DNA of 64,000 bases, taken from positions 620,001 through 684,000 of the forward strand of contig NZ_JBKBHD010000001.1 of NCBI RefSeq assembly GCF_046297875.1, read 5' to 3'. Numbering within the stretch: the first letter of the stretch is position 1; each line of letters opens with the position of its first letter. The translations under genes were made by a program, and so were the position numbers. The notes under the pieces were generated by a model. It searched no databases, had not been told where the DNA came from, and worked only from the letters and a program-made list of their open reading frames with translations. This DNA is from Parvibaculum sp046297875. GTDB taxonomy: Bacteria; Pseudomonadota; Alphaproteobacteria; Parvibaculales; Parvibaculaceae. Of this stretch, positions 7,461-15,848 are shown in pieces.

Positions 7461-7910
7461 TCAGACTTTTGCAATCAGCTGATGCAGAGATTTCTTCACG
7501 CCGGGCCAGTTCGGCCCGAGCGAGGTTTCCACTTCACTCTGCGCTTCGCGCCAGAGGGGGAGCGCCTGTGTGAGTTTCTTCCGGCCTGCCTTTGTGAGCC
7601 GAAGGCCGAGCGAACGCCCCTCGCCGCTCGGCGCGCTTTCGATGAGGCCATCGTCTTCCAGCAGTTTCACATTTCGCACGAGGCTCGACCGTTCGAGCGC
7701 GAGGAGATCGGCAAGGGCGGTCAGCGACCTCACCTTGCCTTCGGCAACGGCGATCAGCAGCGTGAACTGCGTGATCTTGAGGCCCGCCGGGCGAAGAGCC
7801 TTGTCATAATGACGGGTGAGCTTACGCGCTGCCATGCGGGCGCGCAGCGCGGCACAATTTTCCCGGACTTCAGCTTCGAGCAGTTCGATTGAATGGGCAG
7901 TGCCGGGCAT
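7461..7910 (-). CDS. MarR-family transcriptional regulator
   Basis: This 149-residue protein has the MarR winged helix: helix-turn-helix in LTALADLLALERSSLVRNVKLLEDDGLIE (about residues 63-91) and the wing GEGRSLGLRLTKAGRKKL (about 96-113), flanked by dimerisation helices. It converges on the iron-sulfur gene at 6093-7454, with stops only six bases apart, so it is not in the same transcript. It may respond to a small phenolic or lipophilic ligand as other MarR proteins do. A weak match to the 14-bp palindrome at 6057 lies just upstream of its own start (7925-7936), hinting that it controls both. Confidence 0.88.
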   Translation of the reverse strand: MPGTAHSIELLEAEVRENCAALRARMAARKLTRHYDKALRPAGLKITQFTLLIAVAEGKVRSLTALADLLALERSSLVRNVKLLEDDGLIESAPSGEGRSLGLRLTKAGRKKLTQALPLWREAQSEVETSLGPNWPGVKKSLHQLIAKV

Positions 7911-7966
7911 GAGCGCGATCCTTGTTGCAGATACACGCTAATGCCCGCTACCGCCGCAGGCAAGTA

Positions 7967-8350
7967 TCAGCCGCAGAAGATGCGGACAATGTTGCGGCCT
8001 TCGCCAAGCTCGACATTGAGCCTGTCAGCACGGAAATCCATGGTCACGGCATCGCCCGGCCCAAAGACGCGGATCGTCGCCACCCCTTCGCCCGCGCGCA
8101 CCGTTTCCTCGGCATCCGCCCAGGACTTGCCCACCCAGACGGCGAGCGCATCGGCCGCCGCCTTGCAGCTTGCCTCGGCCGCTTCCATCGCGGCGCCCAT
8201 ATCGGCGGCATCGCCTTCCAGGGCCGCGTCCTCGCCGGCTATATTTTCTTCGACATCAGGCGTATCCGCCGCCTGCTCATCAGCGGACTGATCGCAAGCC
8301 ATCAGCGTCACCGCCGCAACGGCGAGAAGCCCCATCGTCACTTTCTTCAT
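7967..8350 (-). CDS. I78-family peptidase inhibitor-like lipoprotein
   Basis: The 127-residue protein starts with a lipoprotein signal (MKKVTMGLLAVAAVTLMAC, lipobox Cys19), followed by an acidic, low-complexity linker to about residue 52. The C-terminal 60 residues match the I78 peptidase-inhibitor fold: WADAEETVR, then ATIRVFGPGDAVTMDFR, then ADRLNVELGEGRNIVRIFCG. It would be lipid-anchored in the envelope. It begins 10 bp downstream of the LLM-oxidoreductase stop on the same strand and may be cotranscribed, although no functional link is evident. Confidence 0.8.
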   Translation of the reverse strand: MKKVTMGLLAVAAVTLMACDQSADEQAADTPDVEENIAGEDAALEGDAADMGAAMEAAEASCKAAADALAVWVGKSWADAEETVRAGEGVATIRVFGPGDAVTMDFRADRLNVELGEGRNIVRIFCG

Positions 8351-8360
8351 CTCGTTCTTC

Positions 8361-9611
8361 CTATTCCGCTGCCGTTGAACCCTGATTGACCTGTGCCTTC
8401 TTGACGGACGCCTGCACCACCGGGATTTCGTGATCCTCGAGCGGCTTCATCCAGTTCTTCCGCTTCAGCGCCGCCTCGATATATGGCGCAAGCGCGGCCT
8501 GTTTCTTCGCTTCGCGCGTGGCGGCTTCCGCCTTGAACTCGGGCATGACTTCCTTCGCAAAAAGCTCGAGCGACTCGCAGATATGCTCATGCTTGTTGCG
8601 GCCCGCCTGCTGCATGAAGATCACCTGATCGACGCCTGCATTCTGGAAGGCTCGGAGATGCGCGCGCATGTCGTCCGGCGTGCCGATGCCGGTGGCGATC
8701 GCTTCGGCGCGCTTCGCAGCGTCGATCACTTCCTGCGTGCGGTTGCCGCGCGCGCGGATGTAATCGCCCCACATGTCGGTGCGGCCCGGCACCGTGTCAT
8801 GCGCGACAAGCGCATTGAGCGCATAGCCGAAGAATTCGAAGCCCTCATGGCCGCGGCGGATCGCTTCCTCTCGGTCGTGATGCAGCGAGAAGTTCGACAC
8901 CATGGCAATGTTCGCATTCACGCCATGGCCGATGGGGCGGCATTCCTCGGACTTGATGATGCCGTAATAGATTTCCGACCAGTGATGCGCTTCTTCTGGA
9001 TCGAGGAAGGAGAAGGCGAGCGCGCCGACACCGAGCGAGGCGGCCACCTTGATCGTGTCGCGATTGGTGCAGGCCATCCACATGGGCGGATGCGGGCGCT
9101 GCACCGGCTTCGGCAGCACATTGCGGCAGGGCATGGAAAAATATTTTCCCTCGAAGCCCGGATAGGGATCGAGGACCATCATATTCGCGATCTGCTCGCC
9201 CGCCTCGATCGCCATGGCGCGCTTTTCCTTGGCCGGAATGTTGAAGCCGCCAAGCTCGAGCCGCGTGGCACCCTCGCCGATGCCGAATTCGACGCGGCCA
9301 TTCGACATGATGTCGAGGGTGGCGAGGCCTTCGGCCGTGCGGGCGGGATGATTGTAGTTCGGGATCACCTGACGGATGCCGTGGCCGAGGCGAATGTTCT
9401 TCGTGACCGACGCCGCTGCCGCGAGAAAGACCTCCGGCGCCGAGGAATGGGAATATTCGTCGAGGAAGTGATGCTCGACTTCCCAGGCATGATCAAAGCC
9501 GAGCCTGTCGGCCAGCACGATCTGCTCCAGCGCTTCATGGAAAAGCCGTGCCTCGTCGCCCTCGTTCCAGGGCTTCGGCAATTGCAGTTCGTAGAACACT
9601 CCGAATTTCAT
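8361..9611 (-). CDS. LLM-class flavin-dependent oxidoreductase
   Basis: The 416-residue protein is a luciferase-like (LLM) F420/FMN-type TIM-barrel oxidoreductase. It begins MKFGVFYELQLP, has the conserved AWEVEHHFLDEYSHSSAPEVFLAA block near residue 40, then IRLGHGIRQVIPNYNHP and GRVEFGIGEGA around residues 95-115, all in the flavin pocket. Family members oxidise or hydroxylate organic substrates using reduced FMN supplied by a separate reductase. An N-proximal location of the signature and full barrel length suggest it is intact. Substrate cannot be read from the sequence; nothing nearby is an obvious flavin reductase partner. Confidence 0.9.
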   Translation of the reverse strand: MKFGVFYELQLPKPWNEGDEARLFHEALEQIVLADRLGFDHAWEVEHHFLDEYSHSSAPEVFLAAAASVTKNIRLGHGIRQVIPNYNHPARTAEGLATLDIMSNGRVEFGIGEGATRLELGGFNIPAKEKRAMAIEAGEQIANMMVLDPYPGFEGKYFSMPCRNVLPKPVQRPHPPMWMACTNRDTIKVAASLGVGALAFSFLDPEEAHHWSEIYYGIIKSEECRPIGHGVNANIAMVSNFSLHHDREEAIRRGHEGFEFFGYALNALVAHDTVPGRTDMWGDYIRARGNRTQEVIDAAKRAEAIATGIGTPDDMRAHLRAFQNAGVDQVIFMQQAGRNKHEHICESLELFAKEVMPEFKAEAATREAKKQAALAPYIEAALKRKNWMKPLEDHEIPVVQASVKKAQVNQGSTAAE

Positions 9612-9758
9612 GGATCGTATCTCCCGATCGCCGCACGCCTCGGGAGAGCCCGGGCATGTCTGTTTTCGTTATCCCGGGAGAAAGTCTAGACGGCAAAACC
9701 GGGAACCGCGAGCGCGGAAGCGCCAGCCCGCTTTCCCTAGCGTCCGGCTCGGTCTCTG

Positions 9759-10016
9759 CTAATGGAGATCGCTGGGCCGCTCGGCCGGCAAAGCCTGCCG
9801 GTGGGCCGCGCGGAGCGCAAGCTCCCTTTCGGCAGCCTCACGGCGCAACCTGCTGCCGCTCCTGGCGATGGCCTGCAGTTCAGCGTCCGGGAAGAGCCGC
9901 ATGTCGACCGGCCCTGCGGACTGGACCGCATGCCGCATCACATCCTGCGATTCATAGAAGGTCTTCTTGCGTGGCGGCTTGCGTGTCAGGCGCCGCAAGA
10001 TCGTCGATATGGACAT
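9759..10016 (-). CDS. Small hypothetical protein
   Basis: An 85-residue reading frame starts at ATG 10016 (MSISTILRRLTRKPPRKKTF), preceded on its strand by an AAAGG about 12 bases upstream. The product is basic at its N-terminus and strongly helical and charged at its C-terminus (RREAAERELALRAAHRQAL). No family is recognised. It is isolated in an otherwise gene-poor stretch between the LLM oxidoreductase and the glycerophosphodiesterase, so it may be real or fortuitous. Confidence 0.4.
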   Translation of the reverse strand: MSISTILRRLTRKPPRKKTFYESQDVMRHAVQSAGPVDMRLFPDAELQAIARSGSRLRREAAERELALRAAHRQALPAERPSDLH

Positions 10017-10330
10017 GTCATCACCGGCCTTTGTCTCGAATCCAAACGTCTTCGAATGGCGGCGCTTCGCCCCGGAGCGGGAATGCACGGAAAACCGGCC
10101 TTTGCCGGGTATGTTCCGCGAATTTTCTTGATCGAGTGAAATCTACACCTGTATTCCGAACAATGCCAGATCATGCTGACAGGAATATTACAGCGCCTCG
10201 TCTGCGCAGCCTTCGATAGACGCATGTGAGCGCGCCTGTGTAGCATTCCGTCCAGCATTCCGGGGCGGTTCAACCCGGATGGCTTCCTGCCAAACGTCAG
10301 ACATTCCGCCGGATTCTGGAGAGATCATAC
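10017..10330. other. Gene-poor stretch upstream of the GDPD gene
   Basis: No convincing gene is seen here. A possible plus-strand promoter, TTGATC (10128-10133) and TGTATT (10150-10155) with a 16-bp spacer, would give a leader of about 170 nt before the GDPD gene. A GGAGAG ribosome-binding site (10318-10323) immediately precedes that gene's ATG. A short CCGGC/GCCGG hairpin lies near 10096-10108. Confidence 0.4.
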
Positions 10331-11287
10331 ATGGGCAATCCCCTTCAAATCGCTCATCGCGGCGGCGCCGGCCTTTGGCCGGAAAACACGATGGCGGCAT
10401 TTCGCCGCGCCATTGCGGCGGGTACGGACGGTATCGAGCTCGACGTGCATCTGACGAAGGACGGTCAGCTTGTCGTGCATCACGACGAAAGCCTGAAACC
10501 CGCCATTGCGCGCGGCGCAAATGGCGAATGGCTGACGCGCCCCACGCCGCTTCTGAAGGCGCTCACCTATGATGAACTGCGCGCCTATGATGTGGGGCGG
10601 CTCAGGCCGGGTGCGGGCTACAGCACGCGCTATCCCGAACAGACCGGCTTCGATGGCGAGCGCGTGCCGCTGCTTGCCGATGTCTATAGATTGGTCAAGG
10701 AGCAGACGAAGCCCGGCTTCCGGCTCTATGTCGAACTGAAAACTGCGCTGCTCGATCTGACGCAGTCCGCCGATCCTGTAACACTCGCCGATGCCGCCGT
10801 TGCGCTCACCCGCGAACACGGGCTTGAGGAGACCGTCACCTTCGTTTCCTTCGACTGGCGCGCACTCAAGCGGGCAAAGGAGCAGGCGCCCGACATTCTC
10901 AACGCCTTCACAACGCTGCCCTTCTTCCAGATCGACCCGGAAGATGCGTCTGCGGCACGCGACAAGCCGGGGTCGGAAGACGAAACAATTCGCAAGGCGT
11001 CCGCCGCCGGTGCGCTCTGGGCGGCGGGCTATGACTGGCGCGAGCAGAAGGGCGCGACATTTGCCGAGCGGATGCTGCTCGCCATTGCGTCAGGCCCCGC
11101 GGATGGCTGGTTTTCCTGGCATGGCGATGTGACGGCGGAGACGGCGCCGCTTGCGGAGGAACTCGGCCTTGCCGTTTCCTGCTGGACGGTCGACGAGGAG
11201 ACCGAGATGAAACGGCTTGCCGCGCTCGGCGTCGAAGCGATCCTCACCGACAGGCCGGACCGGCTCGCCCGCGTGCTCGCGGCATGA
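10331..11287 (+). CDS. Glycerophosphodiester phosphodiesterase
   Basis: This 318-residue enzyme hydrolyses glycerophosphodiesters to glycerol-3-phosphate and an alcohol. The GDPD TIM-barrel signature is clear: the catalytic His in QIAHRGGAGLWPENT at the N-terminus, the metal-binding GIELDVHLTKDGQLVVHHD around residues 35-55, YVELK near 137, and the C-terminal SCWTVDEETEMKRLAALGVEAILTD motif. No signal peptide is present, so it is probably cytoplasmic like UgpQ. The start is supported by a GGAGAG site seven bases upstream. Transcription ends at a strong bidirectional terminator just after the stop. Confidence 0.93.
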   Translation: MGNPLQIAHRGGAGLWPENTMAAFRRAIAAGTDGIELDVHLTKDGQLVVHHDESLKPAIARGANGEWLTRPTPLLKALTYDELRAYDVGRLRPGAGYSTRYPEQTGFDGERVPLLADVYRLVKEQTKPGFRLYVELKTALLDLTQSADPVTLADAAVALTREHGLEETVTFVSFDWRALKRAKEQAPDILNAFTTLPFFQIDPEDASAARDKPGSEDETIRKASAAGALWAAGYDWREQKGATFAERMLLAIASGPADGWFSWHGDVTAETAPLAEELGLAVSCWTVDEETEMKRLAALGVEAILTDRPDRLARVLAA

Positions 11288-11288
11288 A

Positions 11289-11316
11289 AAAGGCCCGGTC
11301 GCGCGACCGGGCCTTT
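11289..11316. terminator. Bidirectional intrinsic terminator
   Basis: A perfect 28-bp palindrome with arms AAAGGCCCGGTCGC and GCGACCGGGCCTTT sits between the convergent GDPD gene and infC. The A-run on one side and T-run on the other provide a U-tract for either transcript. Confidence 0.88.
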
Positions 11317-11340
11317 CATTTCAAGTGCGGTGCGGCTGCA

Positions 11341-11877
11341 TTACTTCGGCGCCAGCACCATGATCATCTGCCTGCCTTCGAGGCGGGGGTAGAGTTCGAC
11401 CTTTGCGATCTCCTCCACCTGCTCCTTCACGCGGTTCAGGAGCTGCATGCCGAGCTCCTGATGCGCCATTTCGCGGCCGCGGAAGCGCAGCGTGACCTTC
11501 ACCTTGTCGCCTTCCTCGAAGAAGCGGAGCATGGAGCGCATCTTCACGTCGTAGTCATGCGTGTCGATGTTCGGGCGCATCTTGATTTCCTTGACCTCGA
11601 CGGTCTTCTGCTTCTTGCGCGCCTCGTTGGCCTTTTTCTGGGCCTGATATTTGAATTTCCCGTAGTCGAGAAGCTTGCACACGGGAGGCTTCGCGTTGGG
11701 CGATACCTCAACCAGATCCAGTCCGGCCTCTTCGGCCATGCGGATCGCTTCGTCGGTGGGAATGACGCCGCGCTTTTCGCCTTCGGCGTCAATGAGCAAC
11801 ACGGTCGGCTCATCGATCATGTCGTTTATGCGCGGGCCATCTTTCGTGGGCGGCGCCTGCATCGGTCTGCGAGCTAT
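11341..11877 (-). CDS. infC: Translation initiation factor IF-3 (probable ATA start)
   Basis: IF-3 binds the 30S subunit and proofreads start codons. The N domain (GPRINDMI, VLLIDAEGEKRGVIPTDEAI) and C domain (EVKEIKMRPNIDTHDYDVK, FFEEGDKVKVTLRFRGREM) are intact. The first ATG (11862) gives 173 residues, but five codons upstream an ATA (11877) lies 8 bases after a strong AAGGAG site (11886-11891). Starting there adds M-A-R-R-P, the N-terminus usual in alphaproteobacterial IF-3. infC is known in other bacteria for rare start codons used for autoregulation, so ATA is chosen. The gene is about 6.6 kb from rpmI-rplT, on the same strand. Confidence 0.92.
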   Translation of the reverse strand: MARRPMQAPPTKDGPRINDMIDEPTVLLIDAEGEKRGVIPTDEAIRMAEEAGLDLVEVSPNAKPPVCKLLDYGKFKYQAQKKANEARKKQKTVEVKEIKMRPNIDTHDYDVKMRSMLRFFEEGDKVKVTLRFRGREMAHQELGMQLLNRVKEQVEEIAKVELYPRLEGRQMIMVLAPK

Positions 11878-12022
11878 GAACGCTTCTCCTTCTGTCTATT
11901 GGTCCGGCCGCCTGATTGCGCTCGGGAACAGGGCTTCGACACATAAAGACGCCCGAATGGCGATTTTGGTTCCGGCCTTTCCCGATAGCGTCCAACACGG
12001 ACGCCCCGGACATTGCTGCACA

Positions 12023-12051
12023 GCTATAGATTTGAAGGACGCCGCCTGCAA
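12023..12051 (-). promoter_or_regulatory. Predicted infC promoter
   Basis: On the minus strand, TTGCAG (12051-12046) and TATAGC (12028-12023) are spaced 17 bp. The predicted start leaves a leader of about 138 nt, containing a 6-bp GCGTCC/GGACGC hairpin at 11988-12004. The promoter abuts the end of the preceding small gene at 12053. Confidence 0.4.
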
Positions 12052-12052
12052 G

Positions 12053-12412
12053 TCAAGAAAGGGGCGGCGATCTGCGCGATTCCGGGTAGCGTGCCTCCCT
12101 GACGCGCCATTGTGGCCGCGGCCACACACAGAAACGGAGAAAGCGCGTCATCGGGCTCCCTTCGAGATCATGGATATGGGAGGGCGAGGCCCAGGAAAGC
12201 CGCCGCGCCCGCGCAAGAAAGCCCGAAGCACCCCGTGCGGCAGCGTCTTCCCAGCATATATCTGCGATTTCGCCTGCTTCCCTGCGGCCCTGCGGCGTCG
12301 TCAGCAGAATGAGGCGGCTGCCGGGATGTTCGGCCCGGATTGCCGCCAGCGCCGCCCTGGCATGGGCGGAACCGCCCGCGCCAAGCCAGATCGCAATGAC
12401 CGTTCCGCTCAC
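12053..12412 (-). CDS. Small protein resembling a GT9 glycosyltransferase N-terminus
   Basis: A GTG start at 12412 overlaps the stop of the upstream glycosyltransferase by four bases (GTGA), giving a 119-residue product. It opens with a Rossmann-like strand-loop (TVIAIWLGAGGSAHARAALAAIRAEHPGSRLILLT) and later has HDLEGSPMTRFLRF, reminiscent of the first half of heptosyltransferase-type (GT9) proteins, which are about three times longer. It may be a truncated relic or a small stand-alone protein. Overlap coupling with the GT4 gene argues that it is translated. The family assignment is tentative. Confidence 0.5.
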   Translation of the reverse strand: MSGTVIAIWLGAGGSAHARAALAAIRAEHPGSRLILLTTPQGRREAGEIADICWEDAAARGASGFLARARRLSWASPSHIHDLEGSPMTRFLRFCVWPRPQWRVREARYPESRRSPPLS

Positions 12413-13596
12413 GGCTTGCCGGCCGGGGCCCGGTTTTGCCCGATCAGCCGGGCATAGATCGAAAGTGTCGCGCCGCACATTGCGCCGACCGAATAATGCG
12501 TAGCGGCGTTGTCGTGGCCCGCCGCACCCATCGCCGCGCGGGTGGCCGCGTCCATGCCCGCGACCCGGGCCATCGCATCGGCAAGCGCCGCCGGATCGCC
12601 GGGCGGCACGCGGAAGCCTGTCTTGCCCTCGATCACTGTTTCCTGCTGGCCGCCCGAATCCGACACCACAACCGGGCGGGACGCCGCCTGCGCCTCGACC
12701 GCCGTGCGGCCGAAGGGCTCCGCCTCGATCGAAGGCGAGAGCACGCAATGGCTGAGCGCATAGGCGGCGGCCATGTCGTCGCAATGCCCAACGAGCCTCA
12801 CACGGGCCCCCAGCTCCGCTGCCGTTATCGCCTGCCGCAATTCGCCTTCATAGGCGTCGCGGCCCTGCGCATCGCCCGCGAGAAGGAGTGTGAAATCGCC
12901 GATCCCCCTTTGCTTCAGAAGCTGCGCCGCCGCGATGGAGATGACCTGCCCCTTCCATCGGGTGAGGCGTGCCGGATGGAGAAAGATCGTGCCTGCATCA
13001 TCGCCGATGCCCCAGCGCGATTTGAGCGCTGCGACGCGCTCCGGCGCGGGCGAGGCAAAGGCCGCAATGTCGATGCCACGCGGCACGGTGAAGATGCGTG
13101 CCTCTTCCGGCTTGTGGACGGCGCGGATATTGGCCGCCGTCCATTGTGAATTCGCGATCACTGCATCGCCGCGCACCATTACCGAATTGTAGAAAACCTT
13201 GAGGCGCGGCTTTTCATGGACGCGCGAATGATAGGTGGTGACGAAGGGAACCTTGGCGCGGCGCGCGGCGGCAAGTGCGCTCCAGCCCGGCGCGCGCGAA
13301 CGGGCATGAACGAGATCGACGCCTTCGCGCTCGATCAGCCGCGCCAGACGCTCGACATTGAGGCCCATCACCACCGGGTTCTTGGAATGGACCGCCATTT
13401 CGGCATGGGTAGCACCCGCCGCAATCAACTCCTCCACCATGCGGCCGCCGCGGCTCGCCACGATGGCGCGGCCGCCCGCCGCGACGATCGCGCGCGCCAT
13501 GTCGACGGTTGTGCGCTCGGCACCGCCTGTTTCAAGCGCGGGTACGACCTGCAGGATCGCGGGGCGTGGATCGAATGCCGCGAAAGGGTTGGACAA
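12409..13596 (-). CDS. Glycosyltransferase family 4 protein
   Basis: The 395-residue product is a GT-B-fold retaining glycosyltransferase of the GT4 type, likely acting in surface polysaccharide or LPS assembly at the cytoplasmic membrane face. Visible motifs are ILQVVPALETGGAERTTVDMA at the N-terminus, HARSRAPGWSALAAA, the C-domain opening FLHPARLTRWKGQ (residues about 215-230), and the donor-site SPSIEAEPFGRTAVEAQA with the E-x7-E pattern. The first ATG upstream would overlap the divergent hydrolase gene; a TTG at 13596 with AGGGA nine bases upstream (13606-13610) gives a natural start and is preferred. Confidence 0.88.
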   Translation of the reverse strand: MSNPFAAFDPRPAILQVVPALETGGAERTTVDMARAIVAAGGRAIVASRGGRMVEELIAAGATHAEMAVHSKNPVVMGLNVERLARLIEREGVDLVHARSRAPGWSALAAARRAKVPFVTTYHSRVHEKPRLKVFYNSVMVRGDAVIANSQWTAANIRAVHKPEEARIFTVPRGIDIAAFASPAPERVAALKSRWGIGDDAGTIFLHPARLTRWKGQVISIAAAQLLKQRGIGDFTLLLAGDAQGRDAYEGELRQAITAAELGARVRLVGHCDDMAAAYALSHCVLSPSIEAEPFGRTAVEAQAASRPVVVSDSGGQQETVIEGKTGFRVPPGDPAALADAMARVAGMDAATRAAMGAAGHDNAATHYSVGAMCGATLSIYARLIGQNRAPAGKP

Positions 13597-13633
13597 GAGA
13601 CGGAATCCCTGTTGGATGGCGCAAAACAAATGG

Positions 13634-14440
13634 ATGCGAATGACAATGACCGACACGGCCACGCCCCGCAAGCTTGCCCGCCCGCCGCATGACGGAAGTG
13701 CGGGCGAGGAGCTTGCCTGCCTGATCGACGCGCCGGGAATGCCCGCCGGTCCAACCGGCCTCACCTGGCTTGGCGGCTTCAAGTCCGACATGACGGGGAC
13801 GAAGGCCGAGGCCCTTGCCGCCTGGGCGCGCGGCGCGGGGCGGCATCTTCTTCGCTTCGACTACTACGCGCATGGCCACTCGAGCGGCGACTTCCGCAAG
13901 GCCACCATCGGCCGCTGGCGGGAAGATGCGCTGGCGGCAATCGACGCACTCGCCGAAGGCCCGCAAATTCTCGTCGGCTCCAGCATGGGCGGCTGGATGG
14001 CACTGCTGGCCGCACTTGCCCGGCCCGAGCGCGTGAAAGGTCTCGTCCTCATCGCGCCTGCACCGGACTTCACCGAAGAGCTGATGTGGAAGGGTTTTTC
14101 CGAGGAAATAAGGCAGACGCTCACGCGCGACGGCATCTACCGCGAACCGTCCGGCTATTCGGACGAGCCCTACGAGATCACCATGAAGCTGATCGAGGAA
14201 GGCCGGAACCATCTGATCCTGGGCAAGCCCATTCCGCTCATCTGCCCTGTGCGCGTCCTGCAGGGCATGACAGACCCGGATGTTCCGTGGGGCCACGCGA
14301 TGCGCCTTGCCGATGCGCTGGCGAGCGAGGACGTCACGATCAACCTGTCGAAATCGGGCGACCACCGGCTTTCGACGCCGGAAGACATTGCCCGGCTTGT
14401 GCACACAGTTGAGACGCTGCTCGGTGAGATCGAAGCCTGA
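13634..14440 (+). CDS. Alpha/beta hydrolase
   Basis: This 268-residue protein has the alpha/beta-hydrolase pattern with nucleophile elbow GSSMGGW (Ser about 118), oxyanion region WLGGFKSDMTG near residue 45, an FDYYAHGHSSGDF strand-loop, acid in GMTDPDVPW and His in SGDHRLSTPED near residue 245. It resembles the PHA-depolymerase/abhydrolase-10-like group of cytosolic esterases. Three in-frame ATGs (13634, 13640, 13646) lie within 15 bases and cannot be separated. It is divergent from the GT4 gene with a very short intergenic space of 37 bp if the TTG start of that gene is right. Confidence 0.88.
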   Translation: MRMTMTDTATPRKLARPPHDGSAGEELACLIDAPGMPAGPTGLTWLGGFKSDMTGTKAEALAAWARGAGRHLLRFDYYAHGHSSGDFRKATIGRWREDALAAIDALAEGPQILVGSSMGGWMALLAALARPERVKGLVLIAPAPDFTEELMWKGFSEEIRQTLTRDGIYREPSGYSDEPYEITMKLIEEGRNHLILGKPIPLICPVRVLQGMTDPDVPWGHAMRLADALASEDVTINLSKSGDHRLSTPEDIARLVHTVETLLGEIEA

Positions 14441-14443
14441 GGC

Positions 14444-14842
14444 TCAATCCACCAGCGGCAACATGCGGTCGGCCTTCCTGAAATAGGCGCGGGCGAAATT
14501 CAGCAACTCGCCGTTCGAGGGGTGATCGACCGTCTCGATGCCGATGACGTGTTCGGCAATCGCGGCATGCTTCGCCTGAAGACGCTTCAGGAATCCGAGC
14601 TTGGCATTGGCGGGGCCGACGATCAGGATTTCCCCGATACCATCGAGTTTACCGGCCACTTCATCGAAGAAGGCTGCATCTTCGGACTCGCGCCAGCTTG
14701 CCTTGCCGGTTCTCGCCGACTGCTTGCGGGTTGCGGCGTGCTTCTGCGTCACCTTGTCGGCATTTGCTCCATCTGCGTTGAAGTCGAGAATGCGGGCTTC
14801 GTGATGATCGATCCAGACAACGCCATGATAGTGATGCGACAT
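14444..14842 (-). CDS. Translational machinery (baeRF-type) protein
   Basis: The 132-residue protein belongs to the small family annotated as translational machinery proteins, related to the eRF1 domain-3-like baeRF group. It shows the family's YHGVVWIDHHEARIL N-terminus, a charged linker, then EILIVGPANAKLGFLKRL near residue 72 and GIETVDHPSNGELLNFARAYF near the C-terminus. Related proteins are suspected ribosome-associated factors, but no biochemical role is established here. It converges on the hydrolase at 13634-14440, with only three bases between the stops. Confidence 0.75.
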   Translation of the reverse strand: MSHHYHGVVWIDHHEARILDFNADGANADKVTQKHAATRKQSARTGKASWRESEDAAFFDEVAGKLDGIGEILIVGPANAKLGFLKRLQAKHAAIAEHVIGIETVDHPSNGELLNFARAYFRKADRMLPLVD

Positions 14843-14913
14843 GGGGGCCTCCCTTGGTTGCCTGATATCCTATCTTAAATGTGCGGTCCGGCGCTGCGGC
14901 AGAATGGCCTGCG

Positions 14914-15804
14914 TCAGAGCGTCCCGAGCAGGGATTTCAGCCCCTCACGATAGGTCGGAAAGGAGAGCGTCACACCAAGCTCTTCGTGGATGCGGCGGTT
15001 CGAGACGCGCCGGGACGACATGTAGAAGCTGCGGCCCATGGGCGACAGCTCCGCTTCCTCGAAGGGAATTTCGGGCGGCGGTGTGCGGCCGAGAAGTTCC
15101 GCCGCATAGGCGACGACATCGGAGGCGGGTGCCGGCTCGTCGTCGCAGACATTATAGATCGCGCCCGGATTTGGCCGTGCCATGGAGGCATCAAGCACAT
15201 TCGCAATATCCTCCACATGGATACGCGAGAAGATCTGCCCTTCCTTGACGATTCGGCGTGCGGTGCCGTCAAGCACACCGATAAGCTGGTTGCGGCCCGG
15301 CCCATAGATGCCCGCGAGACGGAAGATGTGCAGCGGCAATCCGTTCGATTTCGCAAATTCCGTCCATGCCGCTTCCGCCTTCACGCGCCGGTCACTGCGT
15401 GTCACCGCCGGTTCGAGCGGCGTGGCCTCATCCACCCAGCCGCCCTGCCTGTCGCCATAAACGCCGGTGGTGGATAGATAGCCCGCCCATTCGATGCCGG
15501 GCGCGATCCGCCGCAGATCCTCTGCATGGGCGGCAAGCACGGGGTCTCCCCTTTCGCCGGGCGGCGTGGAAACCAGCAGATGCGTCGTGCTGGAAAGTGC
15601 TGCCGCCGGGTCGGCGAGGGGCAATCCGTCGCTGAAGAGAAACGGCACGATGCCGGAACCTGCAAGCCCCGCCGCCTTGTCCGCCGTGCGGCAGGTGCCG
15701 GCAACGCTGCCGCCGCTTGCCCGGAAGCGGGCCGCAAAGACGCGCGCGCTATAGCCGCAACCGAAACAGAAGAGCCGCTTTCCTGCCGCCATGAGGGTTT
15801 CCAT
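14914..15804 (-). CDS. NAD-dependent epimerase/SDR family protein (YeeZ-like)
   Basis: The product (about 296 residues from ATG 15804; ATG 15792 gives a start four codons later) is an extended SDR. It has a Rossmann start RLFCFGCGYSARVFAARF with a modified glycine motif, an LSTTGVYGDRQGGWVDE segment holding the catalytic Tyr and substrate loop, FRLAGIYGPGRN around residue 165, and the IHVEDIANVL C-terminal half. It resembles YeeZ-type NAD(P)-binding proteins of unknown substrate. Divergent from the TPR gene by about 44 bp. Confidence 0.82.
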   Translation of the reverse strand: METLMAAGKRLFCFGCGYSARVFAARFRASGGSVAGTCRTADKAAGLAGSGIVPFLFSDGLPLADPAAALSSTTHLLVSTPPGERGDPVLAAHAEDLRRIAPGIEWAGYLSTTGVYGDRQGGWVDEATPLEPAVTRSDRRVKAEAAWTEFAKSNGLPLHIFRLAGIYGPGRNQLIGVLDGTARRIVKEGQIFSRIHVEDIANVLDASMARPNPGAIYNVCDDEPAPASDVVAYAAELLGRTPPPEIPFEEAELSPMGRSFYMSSRRVSNRRIHEELGVTLSFPTYREGLKSLLGTL

Positions 15805-15848
15805 TCTTTCACTTGCAAGAGGGCGAAGGCTGGACAAGTCTCATCGCC

